64,000 nucleotides of DNA from Chrysophaeum taylorii (lineage: Eukaryota > Sar > Pelagophyceae > Pelagomonadales > Pelagomonadaceae), in the NCBI GenBank assembly GCA_029834535.1, contig JAQMWT010000314.1:186001-250000 (forward strand), given 5' to 3'. The translations under genes and the position numbers were made by a program. Each line of letters starts with the position of its first letter. Position 1 is the first letter of the stretch. The notes below the pieces were generated by a model. It searched no databases. It was not told the DNA's origin and worked only from the letters and a program-made list of their open reading frames with translations. Shown piece by piece: positions 11,800-22,567 of the stretch.

Positions 11800-14700
11800 A
11801 GGCCGGCAGCAGCGGCTAGACGACCCGAGGTACGCCCGGTTCTTCAAGATGCTCCGGCTTCACGTGCCCAAGGCGGCGATCGTGGCTAAAATGGTGAGCG
11901 AGGGGCTGGATCCGTCGTTGCTCGAGGATCCTCACGAGGTGGTCTCGGTAGCCGTCTCGGAAGCCGCGAGTTCTGTGGGAAGCGCCGAGGACGCCGACAG
12001 CCTCGACGACGCTCTCGTGTGGGCGACCCCGACGGGATGTTCGCGCGCGCCGACGTTCCGGCTACGGCGCGTGTTTTGGGACGTCCTCGAGGAGAAGGAG
12101 GAGACGTGGTGGGACGACGCGCCCGACGAGGAGAAGAGCGCGATCCACCTCGACGACGCCGCGCTGGGCGAGCTGGAGAAGATTTTCTTCGCGCACCCGT
12201 CGTCGGCCGAGTCCGAGAAGCGGCCCCGGGGAAGTCGGCGAAAGAAGCAAAGGGCCCGATCCCCGGTGCCGGCGGCCTTGAGGTCGATCGTCGAGGAAGC
12301 CTGCGGTTCGAAACGCGCCTTCTCGATGAGCTTGCTGTGGGCGAGCGTCCGGCTGTCGCGCGACGAGTGCGTCGAGGCCGTCAAATCGCTCGATCCGTCC
12401 AACGTCCTGACGGCCTCGCGTCTCGGCGGCTTGCTCAACATGGTCGCCAGCGCCCAGGAGCTCGAGGCGATCGAACGCGTCGTCGAAGAAGATAGGAAAA
12501 AAACCGACGTCGGCCCCCCGCTCGACGCGGTATCGCTCGTCGTGCGGTCGCTCGTGGTCGACGCGAAGCGACCGCGCGAGAAGATAAGGGCGCTGTGGTT
12601 GTGCGCGACCGCGACCGACCGCGCGGCCGAGGTAAGCATCGCGATCGACAACTTGGAGGCGGCGGCGGCGGCCGCCGCGCGCTCCCGGTCGCTCAAACGG
12701 CTCCTCGGCTGCGCGCTCTCGATCTCGAATTTCGTGAACTCGACCACGTCGAGAGCCAACCAGCGAGGGGTTCGCGTCGCCGCCCTGCTCCAGCTCAAGT
12801 CAACCCGGACAACCAAGGCCGAGCCCTACCTCAACCTCCTCCAGTTCGTGGTCCGCCACTCGGGCGTTACCGCGGAGGCCCTGCGCGACGAGCTCCCCTC
12901 GACCGTGCTCGGCCCCGTCTGTCGCGGTCGCGACCGGACCTCTCTCCGGGCGGACATCGACGAGCTCCGGCGCGAGCGGGACGAGGCCGAGGCCGAGCGC
13001 CTCGCGATCGCCACGGAAGCCCTCGCGGGCGGACCCGAGGCGGCCGTCGCGGCGGCGCGCCTCGCCACCATGCTCGCTTCGGTCGCGCGAACCATCGACG
13101 CCCTTCGAACTGCCTTCGAGACGATGGACGACGCCGTCGACCTGATGCTTTCGACCCTGGGCGAGCCCCGGACCCCCAGCGACGACGCTCTGCTCTGGTT
13201 CCAGAGCCTGGAGACCTTTGTCGCGCAGTACGCCGACGCCGCCGACGAGCTGAAAAAGGCGGACGCTCGCCGCGCGAAGCGCTTAGAGCTCACGCGCAAG
13301 GCCTCGCGGCGCGAAGCCCTTTTCACCCCGCGCAAGCGCTCGAGCCGGACCTTCGTCAAGCCGCCGGTGAAACAGAAACAACAGCCCCCCCACCTCGCCC
13401 GGGCCTCGTCGGTCCCCGCCGAACGACCGGAGCGGCCCGCCGAAATCAAAGCCAAAGACGACATCGAGCTGCCGCGACGGCGCTCCAAGACGTTGGAGAT
13501 CCTGGGGATGCCGTCTCTCGCCGCCCAAGCGAGCCTGGGGACCATCCTCGACGAGGTCCCGTGGCGCGAGGAAGAAGACAAGCCCGTGCTCTGCGCCGAG
13601 TGCCAGAAGAACGACAAGTCGAGCTTCCACGGCGCCTACTCGAAGGGCGACGGCTTGTGGTACTGCGCCGATTGTTGGCACGCCTACGCCCTCGTCGACG
13701 CGGCCTGGAAGGACGACTTCGGCGCCGAGACCTGCGCCGACGACGACGACGACAACGTCGACGACTGTCTGCACGGCGGGCCGTCCCAAAAACAAAATCG
13801 CGACCTCCTGTCGCTCGCGATCGAGGACGTCCCTCCGCCGGCGCCGGCTAAGCCGTCGCCCTCGAAAGCGACCAAGCTGCTCACCGCGCTGCGCGCGACG
13901 TCGCGTCGCGGCGACGACGACGAACCCACGAAGATATCCAACCGTGCCGGCAGGTCCCTCCTGGACCTCGCCTCCCACGAGATTCGACGACGTACGAATT
14001 TTCCCTGGGATAACGCGGAACCGCCCCCGCCGTCGCCCGGCGAGCTCTCGGGAATTGGCCGCCGGAATCTCCTCGACCTCGCGATGCGCGACAGCGCCTT
14101 GCTCGGGTTCTGGGCCGACTCTGGCCTCGTCGACTTGAAAAAGAACCGGCGATCCCACTCCGAACACAACGACGATTTCTCGGACGTCGAGGTCGCGGTC
14201 GAGAGTAATCGGAGGTCCCTCTCGCCGCCCCCCGACGCTTGGTCCCGCGTCGCGGAGGAGGAATCGGAATCGCCGCCGCGTCGGGCAAAAACTTCGCGTT
14301 GGTCCGGCGACCTCTCGGACATGGAGATCACGGTCGAGGGCGTCGTCCTTCCCGCGAGGCGTCTGAGCCGCCGCGCGAGCGACGTTTCTGACGTCGAAGT
14401 CACCGTCGAGGCTGCTACTTACGCGCGGTCGCCGCCGCCCGCGATCCCTCCTGGAGACGAGAAGGAAGCCGCGGGTGTTGTTGTTGTCCCCCGGCTGCGG
14501 CGTACTCGGAGCGAAGACGTTTCTGATGTTGAAGTCACCGTCGAGTCCGAAACGAGGTTCGGGTCTTTGGGCACCACTTCTATGACAAAGACGACGACGA
14601 CGACGACAAGAGATCAATCTGTTCGAGGCGAGGAGGTGATGGAAGTTACGGTCGAGGGCGGCAGTCGTACCCCGAGTCATCATCATCGTCGCTCGAGCGA

Positions 14701-15982
14701 CGTCTCTGACATGGAGGTCACCGTCGTCGAGGCGGCCGAACACTACGACGACGACGACGACGACGTTTCGGAATTCCCGCGGAAGCCGCCAAGTCAAGAC
14801 GTGGAGGATACCGTCGTCGAGGCTCTCTCGCCGCCCCCACAGGCTTGGTTGGCCGACCTTGATGACGCTCCTCCGTCCCATGACGCAGTCGGGAGGCACC
14901 CGGAAAAAAACGGCAGAGCTACGGTCGCGCCCGCGCGGGCTTGGTCGGCTCGCTTGGCGGAGCCATCCCACGAAGACGCAGAGGACCTAAGACATCCCGA
15001 AAACCGCCCGCCGAGTTCTTCGGAGTCGCCACAGTTTGACCCCTGGCGCCGCCAAATCTCTGAGATCGACTTGACCGTCGACGCACCCCCCGACGTCGTA
15101 AAACCCGCGCCCGTGGTCCCCCTCCCAGAGCCCTGCGCTCTCGAAAGAAGGCCCTCGGACGCCCTCCGCCTCCTCCCGGAGGAGGGCGTCGACGACCCTA
15201 TTCTTCTTCTCGAGGATTTCGGCCGCGACGAGAGCCCGGCCGTCGTCACGCCCCCGAGCCCGGTGCCGAACCCGGGAACAAAAAAAGATCCGGTACGAAG
15301 GTACGCCCCAATCCACCCCGAGCCCTCGGCGCCGGCCAGGAGTCCATCCCCGAGTTCGGACAGGTCGCACAAGCGATGGACGGCAGCAAAATTCGCGCAG
15401 CTCGACGACGACGACTCGTACGACGAGTACTCCGACGACGAGCTCTTCCAGCTCGGGGAGACGGGGGGGGGGGTCCTGCCGACCTGGCTCAGAGACCAAC
15501 AAGGTGAGGAGGAGGAGGAGGAGGAGGAGGCGGCCCCCGCCGTCTGGGCCATGATGCTCGAGGATCCCCCGGCCGACACTCCATCCCTCCGCGAGTCCAG
15601 AAGCGATCCTCTGATCATGAGACCCCCCCTCGTCCCTACGACGAGCGCCCCCGAGACGACCGCCCCCGAGGAGTCCGCCGAGCTGCCCGTCGAGTGGCTC
15701 AGTCTCCTTGGCGAAACCCCAGTGCCGTCCGAGCAGGACGAGCTGGATATTGCGGTGGAAGAGACCCCTGTCGAGCCCCAATCAAGCGACGACGACACTA
15801 ACCACGAAACGACTACGACGACGACGACGACGACGACGCCGTTTTTTTGGTGCAGCGCGGTGAGCGACATGTCGGTGTCGGCCGCCAACCCGCCCGCCCC
15901 TTTCGCTTCCTTCCTCTCCGACTACCTCCCGGCGGCGGCGGCGGCGGCGGCGGCGGCGTCGTCCTCGTCGTCCTCCTCCTAG
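9722..15982 (+). CDS. Formin: PH-like, FH3 and FH2 domains with repeat tail
   Basis: A 2086-residue single-exon protein. Residues about 28-132 look like a PH domain. An armadillo-type GBD/FH3 region follows (about 250-660), with poly-Met, poly-Thr and a poly-Asn run from (AAC)n at 11757-11798. The FH2 actin-nucleation domain spans about 777-1125: LRRVFWDVLEEKEETWW is the lasso, AFSMSLLWASVRLSRDE and VKSLDPSNVLTASRLGGLLN the core, and LLGCALSISNFVNSTTSR (usual GNxMN) and LQLKSTRT the later motifs. There is no proline-rich FH1 before FH2, where profilin-actin is normally recruited. The tail of about 960 residues holds a CAEC...CADC putative zinc site (about 1291-1318), three LLDLA-type repeats and six to eight (D)VSD(V/M)EVTVE repeats, and is otherwise acidic and low-complexity. 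Likely role: unbranched actin filament assembly. Confidence 0.8.
14171..14840 (+). repeat. DVSDVEVTVE repeat block in formin tail
   Basis: Protein-level repeats spaced by 30-60 residues: DFSDVEVAVE, DLSDMEITVE, DVSDVEVTVE (twice), EVMEVTVE, DVSDMEVTVVE and DVEDTVVE. Weaker copies follow near 15058 (ISEIDLTVD) and 15745 (LDIAVEE). They are embedded in Ser/Arg-rich linkers and are most compatible with a short linear binding motif present in many copies. Confidence 0.8.
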
Positions 15983-16087
15983 TCTGTGTGCTGTGTCATC
16001 ACCATTATAATCAATCACCTCTTCTTCTTCTTCTTTCTTCTTTAATATAGATATGAACGACGAATGAATGATGTGTGTACCTGTCTG

Positions 16088-16600
16088 TTAGCCGAGGACG
16101 ATACCCTCATACTTCTGCTGGAACCACTTGATCGCGTCCTCCTTTGAAATCTTATGGGTGGAACCAACGCGGGACTTGCGGGCCTTGCGGCGCGCAACGC
16201 GGAAGCCTGGGCGCTCGAGGCACACGTAGAAGTCCATGCCGTAGATACCAGTTGTTGGGTCGTACTTGATACCTAAGTCGATGTGCTCCGTAATCCCAAA
16301 GCCAAAGTTGCCCGTCTCTGAAAAGTTTTTGCGGTTGAGTTCGTACTCCTTCACCTTGAGGCCGCGCTCAAGGATCTCCATCGCCTTGTCGCCGCGAACC
16401 GTCACGTGGACGGCGATCTTTTCGTTCCGGCGAATTGAGAACCCTCGGACCGTATATCGCGCCTTGCTGTAGACGGGTTCCTGGCCCGTCAGTTGCTCCA
16501 GCACGCGCGCAGCGCGCGTCAGCCGGTCGCCCGACTCCCCGACGCAGCAATTCAGGATCAGCTTGGACACTTTAATGTCGCGCATCTTGTTCTCGCCCAT
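16088..16600 (-). CDS. RPL11: 60S ribosomal protein L11 (uL5)
   Basis: A 170-residue protein matching eukaryotic uL5/RPL11 across its whole length. It starts [20 protein letters not shown], continues with [39 protein letters not shown] and [18 protein letters not shown], and ends [16 protein letters not shown]. It binds 5S rRNA in the central protuberance of the large subunit. Single exon, normal length. It is divergent from the NAD(P)-binding gene at 16681 with only 80 bp between start codons, so the two must share a promoter region. Confidence 0.97.
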   Translation of the reverse strand: MGENKMRDIKVSKLILNCCVGESGDRLTRAARVLEQLTGQEPVYSKARYTVRGFSIRRNEKIAVHVTVRGDKAMEILERGLKVKEYELNRKNFSETGNFGFGITEHIDLGIKYDPTTGIYGMDFYVCLERPGFRVARRKARKSRVGSTHKISKEDAIKWFQQKYEGIVLG

Positions 16601-16680
16601 CTCGGCGCTTTGGCGAGGTAGTAACTTTAAGGGTAAGCAACGGCGAACTCAGTCAGTCATCAGTGTTCGGCTGCTGACAC
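16601..16680. promoter_or_regulatory. Shared divergent promoter, RPL11 / NAD(P)-binding gene
   Basis: Only 80 bp separate the two divergent ATGs. No TATA box is evident; a GTCAGTCATCAGTG stretch lies near 16653-16666. Assignment rests on position alone. Confidence 0.5.
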
Positions 16681-17370
16681 ATGGCTCTTCTGGTCCTCGG
16701 GGCTACCGGCGGCACCGGCTCAAAGGTTGTCGCGCTCGCGCTCGCGGAGGGCCACGAGGTTGTGGCCCTCGTCCGGAATCCAGCCAAGCTCCCATCTCAT
16801 GAGAGACTCACCGCACTCCAGGGATCGCTGACCGATCCGCATGCGATCGACAACGCCATGAGCTGCAAGAAGAAGATCGCGGCGGTCATCAATGTCGCCG
16901 GGAGACGGCCCTACGACAAGGACCCGAGCCCGTTGATGCCGGTCGTGCTGGAGCGGGTCCTCGAAGCGATGCGCAAACACGGCGTCAAGCGGTACGTCCA
17001 CCAGCTCGGCGCGGCGACGAGGGTCGAGGGTCACGCGGACGCGCCGTGGATGTCAATCATCAAGCCGATCCTCACGTGGCTCCCGCTCGGTGCCGACCTC
17101 GCCCTCGCCGAGAACGACAAGGTCGCGACAATGATCAAAGATATTACCGACGTCGACTGGATTTGCACCAGGCCTGCCTTTATTCGGGACGGCGAGCCCG
17201 GGATGGTGTTGCGCGGTGTGGACCCGCCGACCCTCGCCACCATCACCTTCGAGGCTCTCGCGCGCTGGTCCCTCGACGCCGCCTTTGACCCCGAATCCCC
17301 GTGGATCCACCGCTTCCCCGGCTTTTCTTCTTCTTCTTCTTCTTCTTCTGTTGAGGCCCCGGTCGAGTAG
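16681..17370 (+). CDS. NAD(P)-binding atypical short-chain dehydrogenase
   Basis: A 229-residue protein of the NAD(P)H-binding (NmrA/atypical SDR) type. The Rossmann motif LLVLGATGGTGSKVVALAL (residues 3-21) and VVALVRNPAKL at the end of beta-2 favour NADP(H) through the Arg. VINVAGRRPYDKDP and VKRYVHQLGAAT follow the usual fold order. A canonical YxxxK catalytic pair is not evident, as in many atypical SDRs that act as reductases or redox sensors. The C-terminus ends in a poly-Ser run from a TTC microsatellite (17325-17350). Substrate unknown. Confidence 0.8.
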   Translation: MALLVLGATGGTGSKVVALALAEGHEVVALVRNPAKLPSHERLTALQGSLTDPHAIDNAMSCKKKIAAVINVAGRRPYDKDPSPLMPVVLERVLEAMRKHGVKRYVHQLGAATRVEGHADAPWMSIIKPILTWLPLGADLALAENDKVATMIKDITDVDWICTRPAFIRDGEPGMVLRGVDPPTLATITFEALARWSLDAAFDPESPWIHRFPGFSSSSSSSSVEAPVE

Positions 17371-18818
17371 GATTGAGGGCACGCACTCTTCCTCCCGGCA
17401 TAGGTTGTCTTCGCGTAGGTTGTGTTCGCTTCCCGGACGACGGGCCGATTGGTAGCCAGAACAGGGACGGGGTATGGGTGGACGATCGACCTTGTCAATC
17501 TAAAATCGGTCGCCTCAAACCAAGCGAGTCGCCGGCGCGAAGACGAACATCCCTCTCATTCATTCGGCTCGCGTCATCATGGCGCTTCTGCTTGTCGCGT
17601 TCTTTCTGAACGCGAAACGTCGTGCCTTTGTCCTCGTCATTTTGCTTATTTTTTGCGCCGGGAGTGGTGTGGAGTGGAGTGGTGTGGTGTGGAGTGGTGG
17701 GTGGGTAAGCCCCTGACGACAACAACCTCTTTCTATGACAACTTGCAACAGCGTTATGATGATCTCCTTACTGTCGTGCCAGAATGAATAGAAGGATGAC
17801 CATAAGTCTCAGTACGGACGACGGCCGAAATCTGTGTGGCCCATGATGCGACACGTGAAATTAATTATCATGGCGCGGGCCGCCGGATGTACACTTTACG
17901 AGGGAGCCACTTCCATCTTCTCAAAAGCGAAATGTGATGAGAGCATTCGTAACATTATTCTTGGTCACCGCGCGAGTGCATCGTCCGAATCAAAAAACGC
18001 GCGACCACACTCGGCGATGCGACCCCCTCCTCGATAATGCTCCAGGCTCCCCCTCGTGCGGCAGGATTTTTTTTTGTCGCGCCGTGCGTTAACACTCGTA
18101 ACGCACAACATCGATCGGAAGCCACATTCGACCGCACCCAACTGCAGCAGCAGCAGCAAAGACTCCCTCATTCAAGGTCGCAGCATTCACGGCGACATCC
18201 TCAGCCGCCGCCGCCGCCGCGAATTCACGGCGACATCCTCAGCCGCCGCCGCCGCCGCGAATGCGAAACGGGTTGAGATGCAAATCATCGTTTTTTTGGA
18301 CGTCGCGGACGGAAGTATATTATCAGCCGTGTCCAAGGATAGGTCTTCTTCGCGCCAGACTCAGATGGTAGTACTCCACCTCAGGAGAATGACTGCCGAC
18401 GTCATCAGGGCGGTCGTCAACCTTGGAGTTATCGTACCTGGTAAACTCGCTAGTTATAGCACACTCTCGTGGGATGATGATCCTCAATACCCCGTCGTGC
18501 ATGGTTTCTGGTCGACCGAGAATTTCAAGGAGGAATGAGACATCGGCCTTCGCGGCATTATACCAGAGAGTAGCCAGGAGGAAAATACCATCGCGAGTTT
18601 TTTCGCGCATAAGATTGTCTTCAACATCGTACGCCCGCACCGTTTCCGCCGGCGACAACCAGTGCATCTTTCGGTCGGAACGTGGAACCTTCGACGCAGC
18701 GCGCCAAGCCCAGGTGCGTCGTGCGACCGTCTCGGTTCTTTTCGTCAATTAGTAGTAGTAGTAGTAGGACGTGGCTTCATTTATATGGCGATCGATCGAC
18801 TGGCTGACAATGCGAAGG
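17371..18818. other. Intergenic, no firm gene
   Basis: A GTGGAGTGGTGTGG-type repeat sits at 17660-17700. A minus-strand open frame of 114 codons (18323-18667) gives fairly protein-like sequence (LMREKTRDGIFLLATLWYNA), and an overlapping plus-strand frame at 18278-18538 is also open. Neither is recognisable, so neither is called. A GTA triplet repeat lies near 18750-18767. Confidence 0.35.
18187..18262. repeat. 38-bp tandem duplication
   Basis: The unit TTCACGGCGACATCCTCAGC followed by five CCG triplets and CGAA occurs twice head to tail, exactly or nearly so. The GCC run within each unit makes replication slippage a likely origin. Confidence 0.8.
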
Positions 18819-20564
18819 TGCGTTTTCAAGACGCGGCGCGGAGTAGTGTTGCACTCGATGCGTTTTCAAGACGCGGCGCGGAGTGTTGTTGCACTCGATG
18901 CGTTTTCAAGACGGCGCGGAGTGTTGTTGCACTCGATGCGTTTTCAAGACGCGGCGCGGAGTGTTGTTGCACTCGATGCGTTTTCAAGACGCGGCGCGGA
19001 GTAGTGTTGCACTCGATGCGTTTTCAAGACGCGGCGCGGAGTGTTGTTGCACTCGATGCGTTTTCAAGACGCGGCGCGGAGTGTTGTTGCACTCGATGCG
19101 TTTTCAAGACGCGGCGCGGAGTGTTGTTGCACTCGATGCGTTTTCAAGACGGCGCGGAGTGTTGTTGCACTCGATGCGTTTTCAAGACGCGGCGCGGAGT
19201 GTTGTTGCACTCGATGCGTTTTCAAGACGCGGCGCGGAGTGTTGTTGCACTCGATGCGTTTTCAAGACGGCGCGGAGTGTTGTTGCACTCGATGCGTTTT
19301 CAAGACGCGGCGCGGAGTGTTGTTGCACTCGATGCGTTTTCAAGACGGCGCGGAGTGTTGTTGCACTCGATGCGTTTTCAAGACGCGGCGCGGAGTGTTG
19401 TTGCACTCGATGCGTTTTCAAGACGCGGCGCGGAGTAGTGTTGCACTCGATGCGTTTTCAAGACGCGGCGCGGAGTGTTGTTGCACTCGATGCGTTTTCA
19501 AGACGGCGCGGAGTGTTGTTGCACTCGATGCGTTTTCAAGACGCGGCGCGGAGTGTTGTTGCACTCGATGCGTTTTCAAGACGCGGCGCGGAGTAGTGTT
19601 GCACTCGATGCGTTTTCAAGACGCGGCGCGGAGTGTTGTTGCACTCGATGCGTTTTCAAGACGCGGCGCGGAGTAGTGTTGCACTCGATGCGTTTTCAAG
19701 ACGCGGCGCGGAGTAGTGTTGCACTCGATGCGTTTTCAAGACGCGGCGCGGAGTGTTGTTGCACTCGATGCGTTTTCAAGACGGCGCGGAGTGTTGTTGC
19801 ACTCGATGCGTTTTCAAGACGCGGCGCGGAGTGTTGTTGCACTCGATGCGTTTTCAAGACGCGGCGCGGAGTAGTGTTGCACTCGATGCGTTTTCAAGAC
19901 GCGGCGCGGAGTGTTGTTGCACTCGATGCGTTTTCAAGACGCGGCGCGGAGTGTTGTTGCACTCGATGCGTTTTCAAGACGCGGCGCGGAGTGTTGTTGC
20001 ACTCGATGCGTTTTCAAGACGCGGCGCGGAGTGTTGTTGCACTCGATGCGTTTTCAAGACGCGGCGCGGAGTAGTGTTGCACTCGATGCGTTTTCAAGAC
20101 GCGGCGCGGAGTGTTGTTGCACTCGATGCGTTTTCAAGACGCGGCGCGGAGTGTTGTTGCACTCGATGCGTTTTCAAGACGCGGCGCGGAGTGTTGTTGC
20201 ACTCGATGCGTTTTCAAGACGCGGCGCGGAGTAGTGTTGCACTCGATGCGTTTTCAAGACGCGGCGCGGAGTGTTGTTGCACTCGATGCGTTTTCAAGAC
20301 GCGGCGCGGAGTGTTGTTGCACTCGATGCGTTTTCAAGACGCGGCGCGGAGTGTTGTTGCACTCGATGCGTTTTCAAGACGCGGCGCGGAGTGTTGTTGC
20401 ACTCGATGCGTTTTCAAGACGCGGCGCGGAGTAGTGTTGCACTCGATGCGTTTTCAAGACGCGGCGCGGAGTGTTGTTGCACTCGATGCGTTTTCAAGAC
20501 GCGGCGCGGAGTGTTGTTGCACTCGATGCGTTTTCAAGACGGCGCGGAGTGTTGTTGCACTCGA
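18819..20564. repeat. 40-bp minisatellite, 43 full units
   Basis: A head-to-tail array of the unit starting TGTTGTTGCACTCGATGCGT and ending in GCGGCGCGGAG. Three variants occur. Type A (40 bp) begins TGTTG. Type B (40 bp) begins TAGTG, a G-to-A change with an adjacent T. Type C (38 bp) lacks a GC in ACGCGGCG. I count 26 A, 10 B and 7 C, with partial units at both ends. In order: BCAA-BAACAACACAA-BCAA-BA-B-BCAA-BAAAA-BAAA-BAAAA-BAC. Because 40 is one more than a multiple of three, all three plus frames cycle through the same 40-residue peptide, which explains the long overlapping open frames here; B units add a stop in one frame. No gene is inferred. Confidence 0.97.
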
Positions 20565-21220
20565 AGAAGAAGATTAAGCAGCCGGGCGCTTCACCCGCTC
20601 GGAGACGCTCATATATTGCCAGATGGGGTATGCATGTCCACACGCGCGACCGCCGCCAAGCCGGGAAATATTGAAAAATCCGAGTTTCTAGAATAAAATC
20701 CGACGACGGTGCCAACCTTTCCGACGATATGTCGTCCGTCGTCGGCGACGGCCGTCGTGGGTTCGATATTCGTAGTGATGACTCTGCGCAACTTTTTTGT
20801 CCGAAGAAAGCGGCTTTCGGGGGTTGTGCGCTTCATCGAGTCTAACGAGACATCAAAATCCTCCCCCCCCGTGGTGCGAGCGGACTCATTCGCGGTGCCA
20901 AGTCGCCTTAGACGAACGAACACTCAAGCACGGGGGCGATCCGTATCACAGACACAGGACACTTGCATGACAAGACTTCCACTCTCATCCAGGGCCTTTT
21001 GGTCTGGAAGATTACGGCCGTCAGATCCAAGACTACTATGGTGCTCGTTTGCCACCATATACGGATCCTCTCCTGCGGGCGTCCGCAGTTGATTGAGTTC
21101 CGGCTGGGCGGCAATCTCAACCAACCAAGATGATGGCCCTCCGCACCCTCCATGGCGATGGCAACTACCCCCCCCCCCACCTCTCCACGAAGCGCGCGCA
21201 TCTGAGTGGTGGTGAATTTT
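20565..21220. other. Intergenic, coding-like fragments only
   Basis: Minus-strand pieces such as MVEIAAQPELNQLRTPAGED (from 21124) and LDSMKRTTPESRFLRTKKL (about 20835) look protein-like but are short and in different frames. There is a C8 run at 20862 and a C10 run near 21170. A decayed gene is possible; no family recognised. Confidence 0.3.
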
Positions 21221-22567
21221 TTAGGAAGCCGAGGATCCCTGGGGTTTGGGGCGCCTGCCCCAGTGATAGCGTTTTTTGACGGCCGGGTGCTTGCCGAGTC
21301 GGGCTCTGCTCTCGAGCTTCGCCTGGACCCCGGCGTCGCGGGCGAGGGCGAAGTGCCAGGCGCCTTTCAACAAGATGTCGACGGCATCGTCGGGGTAGTC
21401 TTCGAGGGCGTACTGGAGGCGGTGGGCGTTGACGGCAATCGATGCCTGCATGGCGCGGATTCGAGGTGAGGGGATAGCGCGGAGGTAGTCGAAGATGTCA
21501 AAGCCGCCAGAGAGGTAGGCAGTTTCGTTGACGACGACCATGTCGCGCCTGTGGTCGGCCCAGAAGTGCCAGGGCGACACTCTGGCGTTGTAGAGGCTAA
21601 AAATGACCGGAATACAGCCGACCAAGAGCGAATCGTAGAGACCTTTGCGGTAGGGCGAGTCCCCGCCCGGCTGGAAGCAGAAGGTGGCGTTGGCGTACGC
21701 CGTCCCGAGGTCGCCGCAACGAAGGTTTTTGTCGACGGAAACGCGAAGGCAGTCGTCGGTCGCGTCGCACTCTTTCATGAGTTTGAGGCGCGATTTCGCG
21801 TACTTGCCGCCCGTCGTGTTGAAGGTCGCGTGACTATTGCCGAAAAAAGAGGCGAGATAATGGCGCGACCCGAGGTGTGCTTCGCGGTGAAATCTGTAGA
21901 ATTTGGCGCCGTAAGCGGAACGCGCGTGAATGCTCGCGGCGTAGGGAATCGAGACGAGGTGCGGGAAGGCACCATTGTCGCTCGTGAGGTGCGTTGTGGG
22001 CACGGCGCCGTCGTCGTCGAAACGCGACGGACCGTAGCCGTGGTAATCCGACGAATAAGCAAACCTCATCGCCGAACGCAACAAACCTCTCGGATCGCGC
22101 CACCAGGCGTCGCAGTATCCCTGGGGCACCGAGTGTCCCTTCCCGACCACAATCATGTGGCGGTGCGCTGTCCTCTCGTCGAGGTGCGGGAGCTTGAGTT
22201 CGACGTCTAGGTTGACCTCGAGGCTGCACGCGTCCTTCCACTCGGCATAATTTTTTTGCCGCGGCCAGAGCGGCACGAGAAAGAGGTCGGCCCGCGAAGG
22301 GTCTGGCTCGTAGTAGGATCGCAACGCGCGCCAGACCACGATCATCGAGGCGGCGAACATCTCGGTCTTGCGCTCGTCGTCGACACAGTCGCTGCCGTAG
22401 ATCTCTTTCTCGGCCTTTCGTGTTTCGCCCAACTCTCTCAGCTCCTCGGGGGTCCCCCACTCCACGTCCCAGAACTCGGGCACGTCGTACACGTAAACGC
22501 GCGGAGCGCGTTGCGACCCCGCGTGGCCCGACAACACGACACTTAACAACAACAACAACAACAACAT
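21221..22567 (-). CDS. Exostosin-family (GT47-like) glycosyltransferase
   Basis: A 448-residue single-exon protein. It has a short N-terminal hydrophobic segment (MLLLLLLLSVVLSGHAG) acting as signal peptide or anchor. The exostosin domain starts with PRVYVYDVPEFWDVEW (about residue 23), continues with SRADLFLVPLWPRQKNYAEW, and reaches the donor-site motif GGDSPYRKGLYDSLLVGCIP (about 312), the GT47 signature for nucleotide-sugar binding. The family builds plant cell-wall glycans and animal heparan sulfate in the Golgi. Here it probably makes a surface or matrix polysaccharide; the sugar is not predictable. The (CAA)n at 22543-22566 encodes the poly-Leu signal, so slippage there would change signal length. 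Confidence 0.85.
   Translation of the reverse strand: MLLLLLLLSVVLSGHAGSQRAPRVYVYDVPEFWDVEWGTPEELRELGETRKAEKEIYGSDCVDDERKTEMFAASMIVVWRALRSYYEPDPSRADLFLVPLWPRQKNYAEWKDACSLEVNLDVELKLPHLDERTAHRHMIVVGKGHSVPQGYCDAWWRDPRGLLRSAMRFAYSSDYHGYGPSRFDDDGAVPTTHLTSDNGAFPHLVSIPYAASIHARSAYGAKFYRFHREAHLGSRHYLASFFGNSHATFNTTGGKYAKSRLKLMKECDATDDCLRVSVDKNLRCGDLGTAYANATFCFQPGGDSPYRKGLYDSLLVGCIPVIFSLYNARVSPWHFWADHRRDMVVVNETAYLSGGFDIFDYLRAIPSPRIRAMQASIAVNAHRLQYALEDYPDDAVDILLKGAWHFALARDAGVQAKLESRARLGKHPAVKKRYHWGRRPKPQGSSAS

Noticed and set aside
13283-14971. 562-codon minus-strand open frame
   Set aside because: Shadow of the formin tail; acidic repeats become Arg/Val-rich sequence in the reverse frame.
18819-20564. 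CRISPR-like array
   Set aside because: There are no unique spacers: the whole unit repeats. The context is eukaryotic.
18771-20696. Eight long plus-strand open frames encoding a Cys-rich repeat protein (CCCTRCVFKTRRGV)
   Set aside because: They are the same 40-bp minisatellite read in three frames. The period is not a multiple of three and there is no unique protein-like flank.
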